A DNA stretch of 64,000 nucleotides from AC-38 sp033856025. Lineage in GTDB: Bacteria; Actinomycetota; Thermoleophilia; Solirubrobacterales; Solirubrobacteraceae. The position numbers and the translations under genes were made by a program. Every line of letters starts with the position of its first letter. Positions within the stretch are counted from its first letter, which is position 1. A model generated the notes under the pieces. It saw nothing but the letters and a program-made list of their open reading frames with translations. It ran no database searches and was not told where the DNA came from. This document shows positions 8,473-16,886 of this stretch, piece by piece. The stretch is from positions 106,164 through 170,163 of the forward strand of contig JAWVFQ010000018.1 in NCBI GenBank assembly GCA_033856025.1, written 5' to 3'.

Positions 8473-10062
8473 ATGGAGGAGACCGCGGTGAGCTCCCACT
8501 TCGCGGGGCCGGGCGAGGTGCAGGTGGCCCGGGCGCTGCTGTCCGTGTCCGACAAGCGCGGCATCGTCGAGTTCGCACGCGGCCTGGCGGACCTGGGGAT
8601 CGAGCTGGTCTCGACCGGCGGCACGGCGCGCGAGCTCCAGGAGGCGGGGATCGAGGTCCGTTCCGTCTCGGACTTCACCGGCTTCCCGGAGATCATGGAC
8701 GGGCGCGTCAAGACGCTGCACCCCAAGCTCTACGCCGGGCTGCTGGCCCGGCGCGACGACGCCGACCACCTCCAGGCCGCCGACGCCCAGGAGGTCGAGT
8801 TCGTCGACCTGGTGTGCGTGAACCTCTATCCGTTCGAGCGCACGGCGAACCGGCGCGGCGTGGAGGACTCCGAGGTCATCGAGAACATCGACGTCGGCGG
8901 CCCGACGATGATTCGCGCCGCCGCCAAGAACCACGACTTCGCCGCGGTCGTGGTGCGCCCCGAGAGCTACGACGCGGTCCTCGAGGAGCTGCGCTCCGCC
9001 GACCGGCGCCTCTCCCTGCCCACCCGCGAGTCGCTGGCCGGCGAGGCCTTCGCCTACACCGCCCGCTACGACACCGCGATCGCGCGCTGGTTCGCCGAGA
9101 AGCAGGAGGAGTTCCCGGCGCTGCACGTCCGTGCCTTCGAGAAGGTGCTCGACCTTCCGTACGGCGAGAACCCGCACCAGCGCGCCGCCTACTACGCCCA
9201 GGTCGGCGCGCGGATGCACGTGCTGTCGATGGTGGCCCAGCACGGGGGCAAGGCGCTGTCGTTCAACAACCTGCTCGACCTCAACTCCGGGCGCCTGCTG
9301 CTCTCCGAGTTCAAGGTGCCGGCGTGCGCGATCGTCAAGCACAACAACCCGTGCGGGGTCGCGCTGGGCGAGACGGCCCTGGACGCCTACCGCCGCGCCT
9401 TCGCCGCCGACCCGATGAGCGCCTTCGGCGGCGTGATCTGCCTCAACCGCGCGGTGGACCGCGAGCTCGCCGAGGCGCTGGTGGGCCAGTTCGCCGAGGT
9501 GATCTTCGCGCCCGGGTTCGACGAGGCCGCGCTGGAGGTGCTGTCCAGCAAGCCCAACCTGCGCATCCTCGAGGACAACGAGCGCCGCGGCATGAACCTG
9601 TCCGAGCAGGACACCAAGCGCGTCCTGGGCGGGCTGCTCGTCCAGGACCGCGACATGGACCTGGAGGAGCGCAGCGAGATGCAGGTGGTGACCGAGCGCC
9701 GCCCCACCGAGCACGAGTGGAGCGAGATGGGATTCGCCTGGAAGGTGGCCAAGCACGTGCGCTCCAACGCGATCGTCCTGGCCAAGGACCTGGTCACGGC
9801 CGGGATCGGCGCCGGTCAGATGAGCCGCGTGGACTCGGTCCGGCTCGCCGTGGAGAAGTCGCAGGCCGACTCGCTCCAGGGGGCCGCGCTGGCCTCGGAT
9901 GCCTTCTTCCCGTTCGCCGACGGGCCCCAGCTGGCCATCGAGGCGGGGGTGACCGCCGTGATCCAGCCCGGCGGGTCGGTGCGCGACCCCGATGTCGTCG
10001 AGGCCGCTGACGCGGCCGGCATCACGATGGTCTTCACCAGCCGCCGGCACTTCCGTCACTAG
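8473..10062 (+). CDS. purH: Bifunctional AICAR formyltransferase / IMP cyclohydrolase
   Basis: 529 residues, full length for PurH; it performs the last two steps to IMP. The N-terminal cyclohydrolase (MGS-like) domain shows LLSVSDKRGIVEF, STGGTAREL and DGRVKTLHPK. The C-terminal formyltransferase domain shows the catalytic KHNNPCG motif, and PYGENPHQRAAYY before it. The chain ends in FTSRRHFRH, the standard PurH C-terminus. Its TAG stop begins a TAGGCT hexamer in front of the next gene. Confidence 0.97.
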   Translation: MEETAVSSHFAGPGEVQVARALLSVSDKRGIVEFARGLADLGIELVSTGGTARELQEAGIEVRSVSDFTGFPEIMDGRVKTLHPKLYAGLLARRDDADHLQAADAQEVEFVDLVCVNLYPFERTANRRGVEDSEVIENIDVGGPTMIRAAAKNHDFAAVVVRPESYDAVLEELRSADRRLSLPTRESLAGEAFAYTARYDTAIARWFAEKQEEFPALHVRAFEKVLDLPYGENPHQRAAYYAQVGARMHVLSMVAQHGGKALSFNNLLDLNSGRLLLSEFKVPACAIVKHNNPCGVALGETALDAYRRAFAADPMSAFGGVICLNRAVDRELAEALVGQFAEVIFAPGFDEAALEVLSSKPNLRILEDNERRGMNLSEQDTKRVLGGLLVQDRDMDLEERSEMQVVTERRPTEHEWSEMGFAWKVAKHVRSNAIVLAKDLVTAGIGAGQMSRVDSVRLAVEKSQADSLQGAALASDAFFPFADGPQLAIEAGVTAVIQPGGSVRDPDVVEAADAAGITMVFTSRRHFRH

Positions 10063-10065
10063 GCT
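10060..10065 (+). promoter_or_regulatory. -10 element TAGGCT for the deacetylase gene, built on the purH stop codon
   Basis: The purH TAG starts TAGGCT, eight bases before the GTG at 10074. No Shine-Dalgarno is seen. Confidence 0.45.
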
Positions 10066-10073
10066 CTGTAGCC

Positions 10074-11021
10074 GTGAACAGCGTCTACCTGCGCCGCCGC
10101 GCGGTCGCGCTCGCCGCCGCCCTGGGCCTCCTGCTGATCGTCATCTCCGCCGTGCGCGGGGAGAGCGGCTCGCCGTTCCCGGCCCTGGACTCCGCGCTCA
10201 AGCCCGCCCAGAAGGCGAAGCTGCCCTGGCGCCAGCGCTACGTGTCGGGGTCGGCCGGTCCGCTGGACGGCCGCGGCCTTCCCGCCACGCCGGCGCAGCG
10301 CTCCGCCGCCGAGCGCTATCAGCGCCTCGGCCTGCCGATCTACTGCGGAGGCGGACGCGGGAACTACGCCGCCCTGAGCTTCGACGACGGCCCCAGCCCG
10401 CTCACGCCCCGGATCCTGGACAACCTGCGGCGCTCGGGCGCGCAGGCCACGTTCTTCCTCATCGGCCGCTCGGCGCAGGCCGACCCCGGGACGCCGCGGC
10501 GCCAGCTCGCCTTCGGCGGCGTGGCCGACCACACGTGGACCCACGCCAGCCTGCCCAGCCTGGGGACGCCCCAGGTGCGCGCCGAGCTGGCCAACACCAA
10601 GCGCGAGCTCGAGCGCCTGACCGGCGAGCGGATCACGCTCATGCGCCCGCCCTACGGCGCGCGCGACGAGCGCACCGACAAGGTGGTCACGCGGCTGGGG
10701 ATGGTCCAGGTCGTGTGGGACGTCGACACCCGCGACTCCGTGGGGGCCGGGACCGAGGAGATCGTGGCCAATGCCGAGGCGGGCCTGCGGCCCGGCGCCA
10801 TCATCCTCATGCACGACACCTACGACCGCTCGCTGGCCGCGCTGCCGCGGATCCTGCAGGCCGCCAAGCAGAAGGGGATCCGCCTGGTCAGCGTGGGCCA
10901 GCTGCTCGCGCTGGACCCGCCGCCGGACACCCTCGTGAAGGCCGGCGGCGAGGGCTGCTCGGACCGCCAGCGCTATCAGGTCGCGGAGGACGCCACGGCG
11001 ATGCGACTGGGCGCTCGCTAG
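10074..11021 (+). CDS. Polysaccharide deacetylase (NodB-type, carbohydrate esterase 4)
   Basis: 315 residues with an N-terminal signal anchor (about residues 10-27), so it acts outside the membrane. The NodB domain has motif 1 SFDDGPS (catalytic and metal Asp), motif 2 DHTWTH (two metal His, HxxxH) and motif 3 RPPYGARD. A later LMHDTY supplies the His of the last motif. These residues support a metal-dependent deacetylase of peptidoglycan or another surface glycan; the exact substrate is not visible. The GTG start follows purH by 11 bases. Confidence 0.9.
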   Translation: MNSVYLRRRAVALAAALGLLLIVISAVRGESGSPFPALDSALKPAQKAKLPWRQRYVSGSAGPLDGRGLPATPAQRSAAERYQRLGLPIYCGGGRGNYAALSFDDGPSPLTPRILDNLRRSGAQATFFLIGRSAQADPGTPRRQLAFGGVADHTWTHASLPSLGTPQVRAELANTKRELERLTGERITLMRPPYGARDERTDKVVTRLGMVQVVWDVDTRDSVGAGTEEIVANAEAGLRPGAIILMHDTYDRSLAALPRILQAAKQKGIRLVSVGQLLALDPPPDTLVKAGGEGCSDRQRYQVAEDATAMRLGAR

Positions 11022-11093
11022 GCCGCATCGGCCGTTTGCCACCCCGGACGGTGGGTAGCGGACTTGACGTACCCCGTTCCCAAGGGAGGCACC

Positions 11094-11627
11094 ATGGAAC
11101 TAGGACTTCTCGCTCTACGCGTGGTCGTGGGGCTCCTCTTCGTCGGCCACGGCAGTCAGAAGCTGTTCGGCTCGTTCGGCGGCCACGGCATCGAGGGCAC
11201 CGGCAACTTCTTCGAGTCGCTGGGCATGCGGCCGGGCCGGCGCAACGCCCTGGCCGCAGGCGTGGCCGAGGCGCTCGGCGGCGCGCTCCTCGCGCTCGGG
11301 CTGCTCACGCCGCTGGCCGCGGCCCTGCTCATCGCGGTGATGGTCGTGGCGATCGTCACGGTCCACGCTCCGAAGGGCATCTGGAGCACCGAGGGCGGCT
11401 ACGAGTACAACCTCGTCCTGGCCACCGCGGCGTTCGCCGTCGCGTGCACCGGCGCCGGCCGGTACTCGCTGGACAACGCCCTGAACCTCGGCCTGCACGG
11501 CGAGGGCTGGGGCCTGGCGGCGCTGGCCGCCGGCGTCCTGGGCGGCCTGGGCGCCGTCGGCGCCAGCCGGCTGGCGCAGCGCGGCGACCGTCGCCGTGCC
11601 ACCGACGGGCGTCCGCACCCCGCCTAG
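11094..11627 (+). CDS. DoxX-family membrane protein
   Basis: 177 residues with four predicted membrane spans. The N-terminal part has the DoxX signature GxLFVGHGSQKLFGSFGGHG and a following GTGNFFESLG stretch. DoxX-family proteins are linked to quinone or redox membrane functions, but the role here is open. The ATG at 11094 is preferred over an upstream in-frame ATG-like start (11064) because AAGGGAGG sits at 11083-11090, ideally placed. A long hairpin follows at 11641-11692. Confidence 0.85.
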   Translation: MELGLLALRVVVGLLFVGHGSQKLFGSFGGHGIEGTGNFFESLGMRPGRRNALAAGVAEALGGALLALGLLTPLAAALLIAVMVVAIVTVHAPKGIWSTEGGYEYNLVLATAAFAVACTGAGRYSLDNALNLGLHGEGWGLAALAAGVLGGLGAVGASRLAQRGDRRRATDGRPHPA

Positions 11628-11640
11628 CCGCGCGTTTTCG

Positions 11641-11692
11641 CGGCAGGAATCCGGCGCCCGGCCCCGACGGCCGGGTGCACGGATTCTTGCCG
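11641..11692. promoter_or_regulatory. Long near-perfect inverted repeat between doxX and the MerR-type gene
   Basis: Arms at 11641-11663 and 11669-11692 pair over about 23 bases with one bulged base and two wobble-type mismatches around the loop CCGAC. It could terminate doxX transcription, form a leader structure for the regulator gene that starts at 11732, or contain an operator. No U-tract follows directly. Confidence 0.6.
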
Positions 11693-11731
11693 GATTTGCC
11701 GGTACCTCCCCAAGGTGCGACAAAGCTCACC

Positions 11732-12595
11732 ATGAGCGTCATTCGCACGAACGCCGCGGCCGAGATCCTGGGCGTCAGCCCGAACACGCTGCGCAGCTGG
11801 GAGCGGCGCTTCGGCTATCCCAAGCCCCGCCGCACGCAGGGCGGCCACCGCCAGTACGACCTGGCCGTGGTCCAGGCGCTGCGCGAGGCGTTCGCCGAGA
11901 CCCACAACGTGTCGTCGGCCATCTCGCTGGCCCGCGAGCGCGGCGAGGGCCCGTCCACGGCGGCCCGTCTGCAGGACGCGATGACCCGCTTCGACGAGGC
12001 CAAGGCCAACCGGCTGCTGGAGGAGAGCCTGGCGCTGCGCTCGGTCGAGCGGACGGTCGAGGAGCTGCTGCTCCCCGCGGTCGCCGCGCTGGGCACCGCG
12101 GACGCGGGCGGGCCCGACTACCAGTTCGCCTGGCGCTACAGCGCGGGCTGGCTGGCGGCGGCCCTGCGCGTCGCCCCGCCGGCCCAGCGCCCCGAGGGCG
12201 TCCTCGTGTTCGACGCCGCGCCGCCGCTGCACGTCGACGGCCTGCACGTGCAGGCGCTCGAGCTCGCGCTGCGCCGGGCCGGCCTGCGCACGCTCGTCCT
12301 GCCCGTGAGCGTGGACCCGACCCGCCTGGGCCGCGCGTTGCGCGCGCTGGACCCCGCGGCCGTGGTCCTCACCGGCCGTCCGGCCCAGATGGACGCGTTC
12401 GGCCGCCTCGTCTACAGCGCGCGCGGAGGCGAGCGCCGCGTCGAGGTCTTCGACTTCAGGGGTGCCGTGCCCGACACCGGCGCCAGCACCGTCACCCGCC
12501 TGGGCGACGGCGCGCTGGCGGCGTGCGAGACGCTGGTGGAGGCGCTCGAGGACCGGCGCGCCGAGCGGGCGAGCGCCGCCACGGCCCGCGCCTAG
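11732..12595 (+). CDS. MerR-type transcriptional regulator with a cobalamin-binding-like C-terminal region
   Basis: 287 residues. The N-terminal MerR winged helix is clear: AAEILGVSPNTLRSWERRFG and GGHRQYD, the subtype found in CarH/LitR-like regulators. The rest resembles the helical cap plus Rossmann-like B12-binding domain of that group, with two-stranded VLVFDAAPP and TLVLPV segments. However, the usual DxHxxG histidine motif is not evident: the nearest sequence is LHVDGLHVQAL, with His out of register. So it is either a degenerate or B12-independent member. The ATG at 11732 has a distant AAGGTG upstream. It lies alone between doxX and ileS. Confidence 0.8.
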   Translation: MSVIRTNAAAEILGVSPNTLRSWERRFGYPKPRRTQGGHRQYDLAVVQALREAFAETHNVSSAISLARERGEGPSTAARLQDAMTRFDEAKANRLLEESLALRSVERTVEELLLPAVAALGTADAGGPDYQFAWRYSAGWLAAALRVAPPAQRPEGVLVFDAAPPLHVDGLHVQALELALRRAGLRTLVLPVSVDPTRLGRALRALDPAAVVLTGRPAQMDAFGRLVYSARGGERRVEVFDFRGAVPDTGASTVTRLGDGALAACETLVEALEDRRAERASAATARA

Positions 12596-12603
12596 CGGGC
12601 ACC

Positions 12604-12609
12604 TAGAAT
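12604..12609 (+). promoter_or_regulatory. -10 element TAGAAT for ileS
   Basis: TAGAAT ends eight bases before the ATG at 12618. No T-box leader or ribosome binding site can fit in between; a leaderless or near-leaderless start. Confidence 0.55.
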
Positions 12610-12617
12610 CGGCGGCC

Positions 12618-15600
12618 ATGGCCGCCCACCGCCCCGTCGACGCACGCCCCGACTTCCCCGCCCTGGAGAAGGAGGTCCTGGAGCGCTGGCGCGAGCGCGA
12701 CGTGTTCCGCGAGTCGGTTCGGCGCCGCCAGGGAGCGCCGGCCTGGGTCTTCTACGAGGGGCCGCCCACCGCCAACGGCCCGCCGGGCGTCCACCACGTC
12801 CTCTCGCGCGTCTTCAAGGACATCTTCCCCCGCTACCGGACCATGCGCGGCTTCGCGGTGGAGCGCAAGGGCGGCTGGGACTGCCACGGCCTGCCGGTGG
12901 AGATCGCGGTCGAGGAGAAGCTCGGGTTCGAGCGCAAGGAGGACATCGAGCGCTACGGGATCGCCGAGTTCAACCAGCGCTGCCGCGAGTCGGTCTTCGA
13001 GTACCTGGAGGAGTGGAACGCGCTGACCGAGCGCATCGGGTTCTGGGTCGACCTCGACGACGCGTACCGCACCCTGGACCCCAGCTACATCGAGTCGGTG
13101 TGGTGGGCGCTGCGCCAGATCTGGGACCGCGAGCTGCTCTACGAGGGTCACAAGGTCGTTCCGTACTGCCCGCGCGACGGCACGTCGCTGTCCTCCCACG
13201 AGGTCGCGCTGGGCTACAGGGACGTGACCGACCCGTCGGTGTACGTGCGCTTCCCCACGGTCGACGCGGGCGCGCCGCTGGAGCCCGGCGACACGCTGCT
13301 CATCTGGACGACGACGCCATGGACGCTCGTGTCCAACGCGGCGGTCGCCGTCCACCCGGACCTGATCTACGTGCGCGCGCGGCTGGGCGACGAGGTCCAC
13401 GTGGTCGCCGAGGCGCTGGTCGAGCGCGTGCTGGGCGAGGACGCCGAGGTGCTGGGCCGCTTCGCGGGCTCCGAGCTCGAGGGCCTGCGCTACGCGCCGC
13501 CGTTCCCCTTCCTCGGCGCCGCGGACTACGGCCAGCGCGGTCACACCGTCCTGCCGGCCGACTTCGTCACGGCCGACGACGGCACCGGCCTCGTCCACAC
13601 CGCGATCGCCTTCGGCGAGGACGACTTCCGCCTGGGGGAGCACTACGGCCTGGCCGTCGTCAACCCGGTCCGTCCCGACGGGACCTACGACGAGCGCATC
13701 GGCCCCTACGCCGGGACGTTCGTCAAGGACGCCGATCCCGACCTGGTGGCCGACCTGCGCGACCGCGGGCGGCTGTTTCGCGAGGAGCTCTACGAGCACG
13801 CCTACCCGCACTGCTGGCGCTGCGGCACGCCGCTGCTCTACTACGCCAAGCCGTCCTGGTACATCGCGACGAGCCGGCTGCGCGACCGCCTGCTGGCGGC
13901 CAACGAGACGGTCGCCTGGCATCCCGACCACATCAAGCACGGGCGCTTCGGGCGCTGGCTGGAGAACAACGTGGACTGGGCGCTGTCGCGCGAGCGCTAC
14001 TGGGGCACGCCGCTGCCGGTGTGGCGCTGCGAAGCCGACCCCGAGCACGTCCACTGCATCGGATCCTTCGAGGAGCTGGCCGAGCTCAGCGGGGTGGAGC
14101 TGACCGACCCGCACCGGCCCTACGTCGACGAGGTCACGTTCGCCTGCCCGGAGGCCGAAGGCTGCGATGGCACGATGCGCCGCGTCCCCGAGGTCATCGA
14201 CGTGTGGTTCGACTCGGGGGCGATGCCGTTCGCCCAGCACCACGCGCCGTTCGAGGACGACGAGCACTTCCGCTCGCACTTCCCCGCCGACTTCGTCTGC
14301 GAGGCGCTGGACCAGACGCGCGGCTGGTTCTACTCGCTGCTGGCCATCTCCACCCTGCTGTGGGACGAGGCGCCCTACCGCAACGTCGTCTGCCTGGGCC
14401 TGATCCTCGACGAGGAGGGCCAGAAGATGAGCAAGTCGCGCGGGAACACGGTGGCGCCGTGGGAGGTCATCGACCGCTTCGGCGCCGACGCGCTGCGCTG
14501 GTACTTCTTCACGTCCAAGCAGCCGTGGGACGGCTACCGGTTCTCGCTGGAGACGATCGGCGAGGGGGTCCGCCAGTTCATGCTGCAGCTGTGGAACACG
14601 TACTCGTTCCACGTGCTGTACGCGAACGCGAGCCAGGTCGAGCCGCTGCCCTCGCGGGGACCCGCCACCGACCTCGACCGATGGGTTCTCTCGCGACTCG
14701 CGGCGACGGTCGAGGTCGTCCGGGAGCGGCTCGATGCGTATGACGCGACGACCGCCGGCCGCGAGATCGCCACCTTCGTGGACGATCTGTCCAACTGGTA
14801 CGTCCGCCGGTCGCGACGGCGGTTCTGGGACGGCGATCCGGCGGCCTTCTCGACCCTTGGAGGCTGTCTCGTGACCGTGTCGCGGCTGCTCGCGCCGTTC
14901 ACGCCGTTCCTGGCCGACGAGCTCTACGACAACCTGGACGGCACCGAGCCCAGCGTCCATCTCACCGACTTCCCGGAGCCCGGCGAGCGCGACACCGACC
15001 TGGAGTTCGCCATGGCGGTCGCGCGCGAGACTGTGCGGCTGGGCCTGGCGGCGCGCGGGCAGGCCAAGGTGAAGGTGCGCCAGCCGCTGCGCGAGGCCGT
15101 GGTCGTGGCGGCGGGAGGCGAGCGCGAGGCGATCGAGCGCCTGACCGACCTGGTGCGCGAGGAGCTCAACGTCAAGGAGCTGCGCTTCGTCGAGGGCGCC
15201 GACGAGCTCGGCCGCTACGAGGTCAAGCCGAACTTCCGCGCCCTGGGGCCGCGGTTCGGCAAGCGCATGCCGCAGGTGACCGCCGCGGTGGCGGCGCTGG
15301 ACCCGGCGCACGTGGCCCGGGCCGTGCGCGAGGAGCGTCGGGTCGGCGTCGTGGTCGACGGCCAGGACCACCAGCTGGCCGGGGAGGACCTGCAGCTCGT
15401 GATGAAGCCGCTCGACGGCTACCAGCTGGAGCGCGAGGGCTCGCACGCCGTCGCGCTGGACCTCCATCTCGACGACGACCTGCGCCGCGAGGGCCTGGCC
15501 CGTGAGGTGGTCCACGCGGTCCAGTCCGCGCGCAAGGCGGCGGGCCTGGCCGTGGAGGACCGGATCAGTCTGGCCCTACGCGGGAGCGAGGACCTCATCG

Positions 15601-15755
15601 AGGCGGCCCGCGTCCATCGTGACTACCTGGCCGGAGAGACCCTGGCGACGAGCGTGGAGCTCGACGGCGAGAGATCCGGCGATGACGGCGCGGCCGACGG
15701 AGAGCCGGCGACCATCGACGGCCGCCCGCTCTGGATCTCCGTCGCGAAGGTCTAG
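12618..15755 (+). CDS. ileS: Isoleucyl-tRNA synthetase, type 2, with a GXHH signature
   Basis: 1045 residues; charges tRNA-Ile. The length and the segment EGPPTANGPPG place it in the IleRS2 group (eukaryote-like, also the group of MupA). At residues 57-60 the class I signature reads GVHH instead of HxGH. The KMSKS loop is intact at residues 603-607. The editing domain is present, and HCWRCGTPLLYY gives a CxxC-type zinc site. Known for a subset of IleRS2: the swapped GXHH motif goes with extreme mupirocin resistance, so natural resistance is predicted. ATG at 12618 fits the family N-terminus and the TAGAAT element. It stops three bases before trxA ends on the other strand. Confidence 0.96.
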   Translation: MAAHRPVDARPDFPALEKEVLERWRERDVFRESVRRRQGAPAWVFYEGPPTANGPPGVHHVLSRVFKDIFPRYRTMRGFAVERKGGWDCHGLPVEIAVEEKLGFERKEDIERYGIAEFNQRCRESVFEYLEEWNALTERIGFWVDLDDAYRTLDPSYIESVWWALRQIWDRELLYEGHKVVPYCPRDGTSLSSHEVALGYRDVTDPSVYVRFPTVDAGAPLEPGDTLLIWTTTPWTLVSNAAVAVHPDLIYVRARLGDEVHVVAEALVERVLGEDAEVLGRFAGSELEGLRYAPPFPFLGAADYGQRGHTVLPADFVTADDGTGLVHTAIAFGEDDFRLGEHYGLAVVNPVRPDGTYDERIGPYAGTFVKDADPDLVADLRDRGRLFREELYEHAYPHCWRCGTPLLYYAKPSWYIATSRLRDRLLAANETVAWHPDHIKHGRFGRWLENNVDWALSRERYWGTPLPVWRCEADPEHVHCIGSFEELAELSGVELTDPHRPYVDEVTFACPEAEGCDGTMRRVPEVIDVWFDSGAMPFAQHHAPFEDDEHFRSHFPADFVCEALDQTRGWFYSLLAISTLLWDEAPYRNVVCLGLILDEEGQKMSKSRGNTVAPWEVIDRFGADALRWYFFTSKQPWDGYRFSLETIGEGVRQFMLQLWNTYSFHVLYANASQVEPLPSRGPATDLDRWVLSRLAATVEVVRERLDAYDATTAGREIATFVDDLSNWYVRRSRRRFWDGDPAAFSTLGGCLVTVSRLLAPFTPFLADELYDNLDGTEPSVHLTDFPEPGERDTDLEFAMAVARETVRLGLAARGQAKVKVRQPLREAVVVAAGGEREAIERLTDLVREELNVKELRFVEGADELGRYEVKPNFRALGPRFGKRMPQVTAAVAALDPAHVARAVREERRVGVVVDGQDHQLAGEDLQLVMKPLDGYQLEREGSHAVALDLHLDDDLRREGLAREVVHAVQSARKAAGLAVEDRISLALRGSEDLIEAARVHRDYLAGETLATSVELDGERSGDDGAADGEPATIDGRPLWISVAKV

Positions 15756-15758
15756 CGC

Positions 15759-16085
15759 CTAGGCGAGGGCCGGCTCGAGCTCGGCGTCGAGCTTGGGCTT
15801 CGGGTAGGCGCCGATGACCTTCTTCTCGACCGCGCCGCCCTTGAAGAGCAGGAGCGTCGGGATGGAGAGGATCTCGTAGGTCATCGCCGTCTGCTGGTTC
15901 TCGTCCACGTTGAGCTTGACGATCCGCAGGGCGTCACCGCGCTCCTGCGCGATCTGCTCCAGGACGGGGTGGACCATCCGGCACGGTCCACACCACGGCG
16001 CCCAGAAGTCGACGAGGACGGGCGTGTCGCTCTCGAGGACCTCCGCCTGGAAGTTGCTGTCGGTGACTTCGGTGATGGCTCCCAT
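15759..16085 (-). CDS. trxA: Thioredoxin
   Basis: 108 residues, the classic thioredoxin length and fold. The active site is FWAPWCGPC with the cis-proline loop IPTLLLF. It reduces disulfides in the cytoplasm, using thioredoxin reductase. AAGGAGCC lies seven bases before the ATG. A TATACT hexamer lies 28 bases upstream of the start, so this gene has a normal leader, unlike many neighbours. Confidence 0.97.
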   Translation of the reverse strand: MGAITEVTDSNFQAEVLESDTPVLVDFWAPWCGPCRMVHPVLEQIAQERGDALRIVKLNVDENQQTAMTYEILSIPTLLLFKGGAVEKKVIGAYPKPKLDAELEPALA

Positions 16086-16112
16086 TTGGCTCCTTGGCTG
16101 CTTACTTCACAA

Positions 16113-16118
16113 AGTATA
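16113..16118 (-). promoter_or_regulatory. trxA: -10 element TATACT for trxA
   Basis: TATACT on the minus strand gives a leader of about 20 bases containing the AAGGAGCC ribosome binding site. No clear -35 box is visible; GGGACA about 16 bases upstream resembles neither the housekeeping nor the SigR consensus well. Confidence 0.5.
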
Positions 16119-16144
16119 GCGACGACGTCCGCCTGTCCCGCAGG

Positions 16145-16861
16145 CTACCCGGCGAGGGAGCGGAGGAGATGCGGCGTCACGTACACCTCGATCGCCGAGG
16201 CGAGCACCAGCACCGGTGCGGCGATTCCCACGGTCACGAACGTGGCCGCGAGCAGCTGCTCCCATTCCCCGCGGCGCGAGGCGATGACCCAGGCGGCGAG
16301 GGGGAGGAACAGGGCGACGAGCTCGGGGACAGCGTGGGGCAGGATGCCCAGGACGAGCAGCGCCGGGGACATGTGGAGCTGGTGGGACAGGGTGGCGGCG
16401 GCGCCGCCCAGGACCCAGGCCTGGGTGACCAGGGAGAAGGTGGTGGCGCACACGACGAAGCCGATGGCCAGCGGGCCCGCCTTGTCGTGGATCCAGCGCC
16501 AGGCGCCGGTGTGCTGCTCGGCCGTCTGGGGCAGCGACGAGCCGGCGATGAAGCCGGCCACGCAGGCGAACCCGTGCAGCGCCAGGACGAGCGAGTTGCG
16601 CAGCAGGACGTGGGCCACGTCGCCCAGCGTCCCGGGCGTCTGGAGCCCGGGGAGCAGGACCGGCGTGGGGTCGGGCGTGAGCAGGGTGGCGATGGCCAGC
16701 ACCGCGAGCAGCAGGCCCAGGGTCACGACGCACGAGGCGCCCACCCACTCGCCCACCACGGCGCCCGGATGGCGGTTCCAGGCGGCCAGGGTGGAGCGGG
16801 TGTCCCTGATCCCCTGGACCAGGACGAGGTCGTTCACACGCGCGCGCATCTCCCGCTCCAT
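16145..16861 (-). CDS. SpoIIM/DUF95-family membrane protein
   Basis: 238 residues with about five membrane helices. The segment LPHAVPELVALFLPLAAW matches the characteristic PHG-x-x-E-L region of the stage II sporulation protein M family, which is widespread in non-sporulating actinobacteria. Its role there is unknown; homologues often sit near RDD or MoxR genes, which are not seen here. It starts 25 bases after the polyprenyl-phosphomannose synthase gene on the same strand, so co-transcription is likely. A second ATG at 16849 is a possible alternative start. Confidence 0.75.
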   Translation of the reverse strand: MEREMRARVNDLVLVQGIRDTRSTLAAWNRHPGAVVGEWVGASCVVTLGLLLAVLAIATLLTPDPTPVLLPGLQTPGTLGDVAHVLLRNSLVLALHGFACVAGFIAGSSLPQTAEQHTGAWRWIHDKAGPLAIGFVVCATTFSLVTQAWVLGGAAATLSHQLHMSPALLVLGILPHAVPELVALFLPLAAWVIASRRGEWEQLLAATFVTVGIAAPVLVLASAIEVYVTPHLLRSLAG

Positions 16862-16886
16862 CGGCAGGCCGGGCGCGCGGCCTGAG

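Noticed and set aside
12462..12617. N-terminal extension of IleRS from the longer open frame
   Set aside because: It overlaps the MerR-type gene, has no homology and would place the -10 inside the coding region.
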